NCBI GenBank assembly: GCA_020441345.1
Contig: JAGRMK010000053.1
Location: 1 to 5,044 of the forward strand
Length of the DNA stretch: 5,044 nucleotides
Direction of reading: 5' to 3'
Source: Paracoccaceae bacterium
Lineage (GTDB): Bacteria > Pseudomonadota > Alphaproteobacteria > Rhodobacterales > Rhodobacteraceae
Shown: positions 4,900 through 5,044 of the stretch, one piece after another
Layout of the letters: each line of letters starts with the position of its first letter
How positions within the stretch are numbered: position 1 is the stretch's first letter
Notes under the pieces: generated by a model
What the model saw: the letters and a program-made list of their open reading frames with translations, nothing else
Told to the model about the DNA's origin: nothing
Databases searched by the model: none
Position numbers and translations under genes: made by a program

Positions 4900-5044
4900 A
4901 TGGCCGAGCAGAAGTTCATCGAGATCCGCGGTGCGCGCGAACACAATCTGAAGGGCATCGACGTGGATATCCCGCGCGATCAACTGGTTGTGATCACCGG
5001 GCTCAGCGGGTCGGGAAAATCCTCGCTGGCCTTCGACACGATCT
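4900..5044 (+). CDS. uvrA: Excinuclease ABC subunit A, N-terminal 48 codons, cut by the window edge
   Basis: UvrA is the ATP-dependent damage sensor of nucleotide excision repair; as a dimer it loads UvrB on lesions in the cytoplasm. The visible part reads as a typical UvrA start: IEIRGAREHNLKGIDVDIPRD (in residues 7-27), then the first Walker A motif GLSGSGKS (34-41) and SLAFDTI. The full protein is usually about 940-970 residues, so nearly all of it lies past the right edge. ATG at 4900 is chosen because family proteins normally start a few residues before this motif. An in-frame GTG at 4891 would add VSD and is possible, since the ribosome site before either start is weak. A GGCGC/GCGCC hairpin (4874-4888) lies just upstream. 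It follows the exported-protein gene by 118 bp and is probably transcribed separately under LexA control. Confidence 0.96.
   Translation, partial: MAEQKFIEIRGAREHNLKGIDVDIPRDQLVVITGLSGSGKSSLAFDTI

Overview
The window looks like chromosome of an alphaproteobacterium, most likely a Rhodobacterales/Rhodobacteraceae member (Paracoccus/Rhodobacter-like). This rests on high GC, strong G/C third-position bias, the alphaproteobacterial style of the LpdA and UvrA protein sequences, and an upstream uvrA motif resembling the alphaproteobacterial LexA box (GTTC-N7-GTTC). The assignment comes from reading, not from a database search.

Layout. The left two thirds is on the minus strand. Read in that direction it holds a rhodanese-domain protein (3536-3159), a strong hairpin terminator (3103-3068), an MFS transporter of the YcaD-like type with a His/Asp-rich C-terminal tail (2879-1632), a DUF924 protein (1560-985), and the first 289 codons of dihydrolipoyl dehydrogenase lpdA (867 to beyond the left edge). 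The MFS and DUF924 genes are 71 bp apart and probably co-transcribed. lpdA follows after 117 bp with an AT-rich leader that may carry its own promoter. The right third is on the plus strand: an unrecognised exported protein of 347 aa (3738-4781), then the first 48 codons of uvrA (4900 to beyond the right edge).

Control regions. The divergent intergenic region 3537-3737 is the most information-rich non-coding part. Towards the rhodanese gene it has an extended -10 promoter with an inverted repeat over its -35. Towards the exported protein it has a TTGAC-N4-GTCAC motif resembling a CRP/FNR-family box, centred exactly 41.5 bp before the start site implied by a TAAAAT -10, followed by a run of nine G residues in the ribosome-binding position. 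Upstream of uvrA lies a 7-of-8 match to the alphaproteobacterial SOS box, overlapping a terminator-like inverted repeat behind the exported-protein gene.

How the genes relate. lpdA (E3 of 2-oxo acid dehydrogenase complexes) and uvrA (nucleotide excision repair) are housekeeping genes. The transporter, DUF924 and rhodanese genes are common accessory-metabolism genes with no visible shared pathway. No mobile element, CRISPR array, tRNA or rRNA was seen. The only real candidate for undescribed biology is the exported Cys- and Asp-rich protein with its possibly FNR-regulated, G-tract-bearing leader. Nothing here proves a new system.
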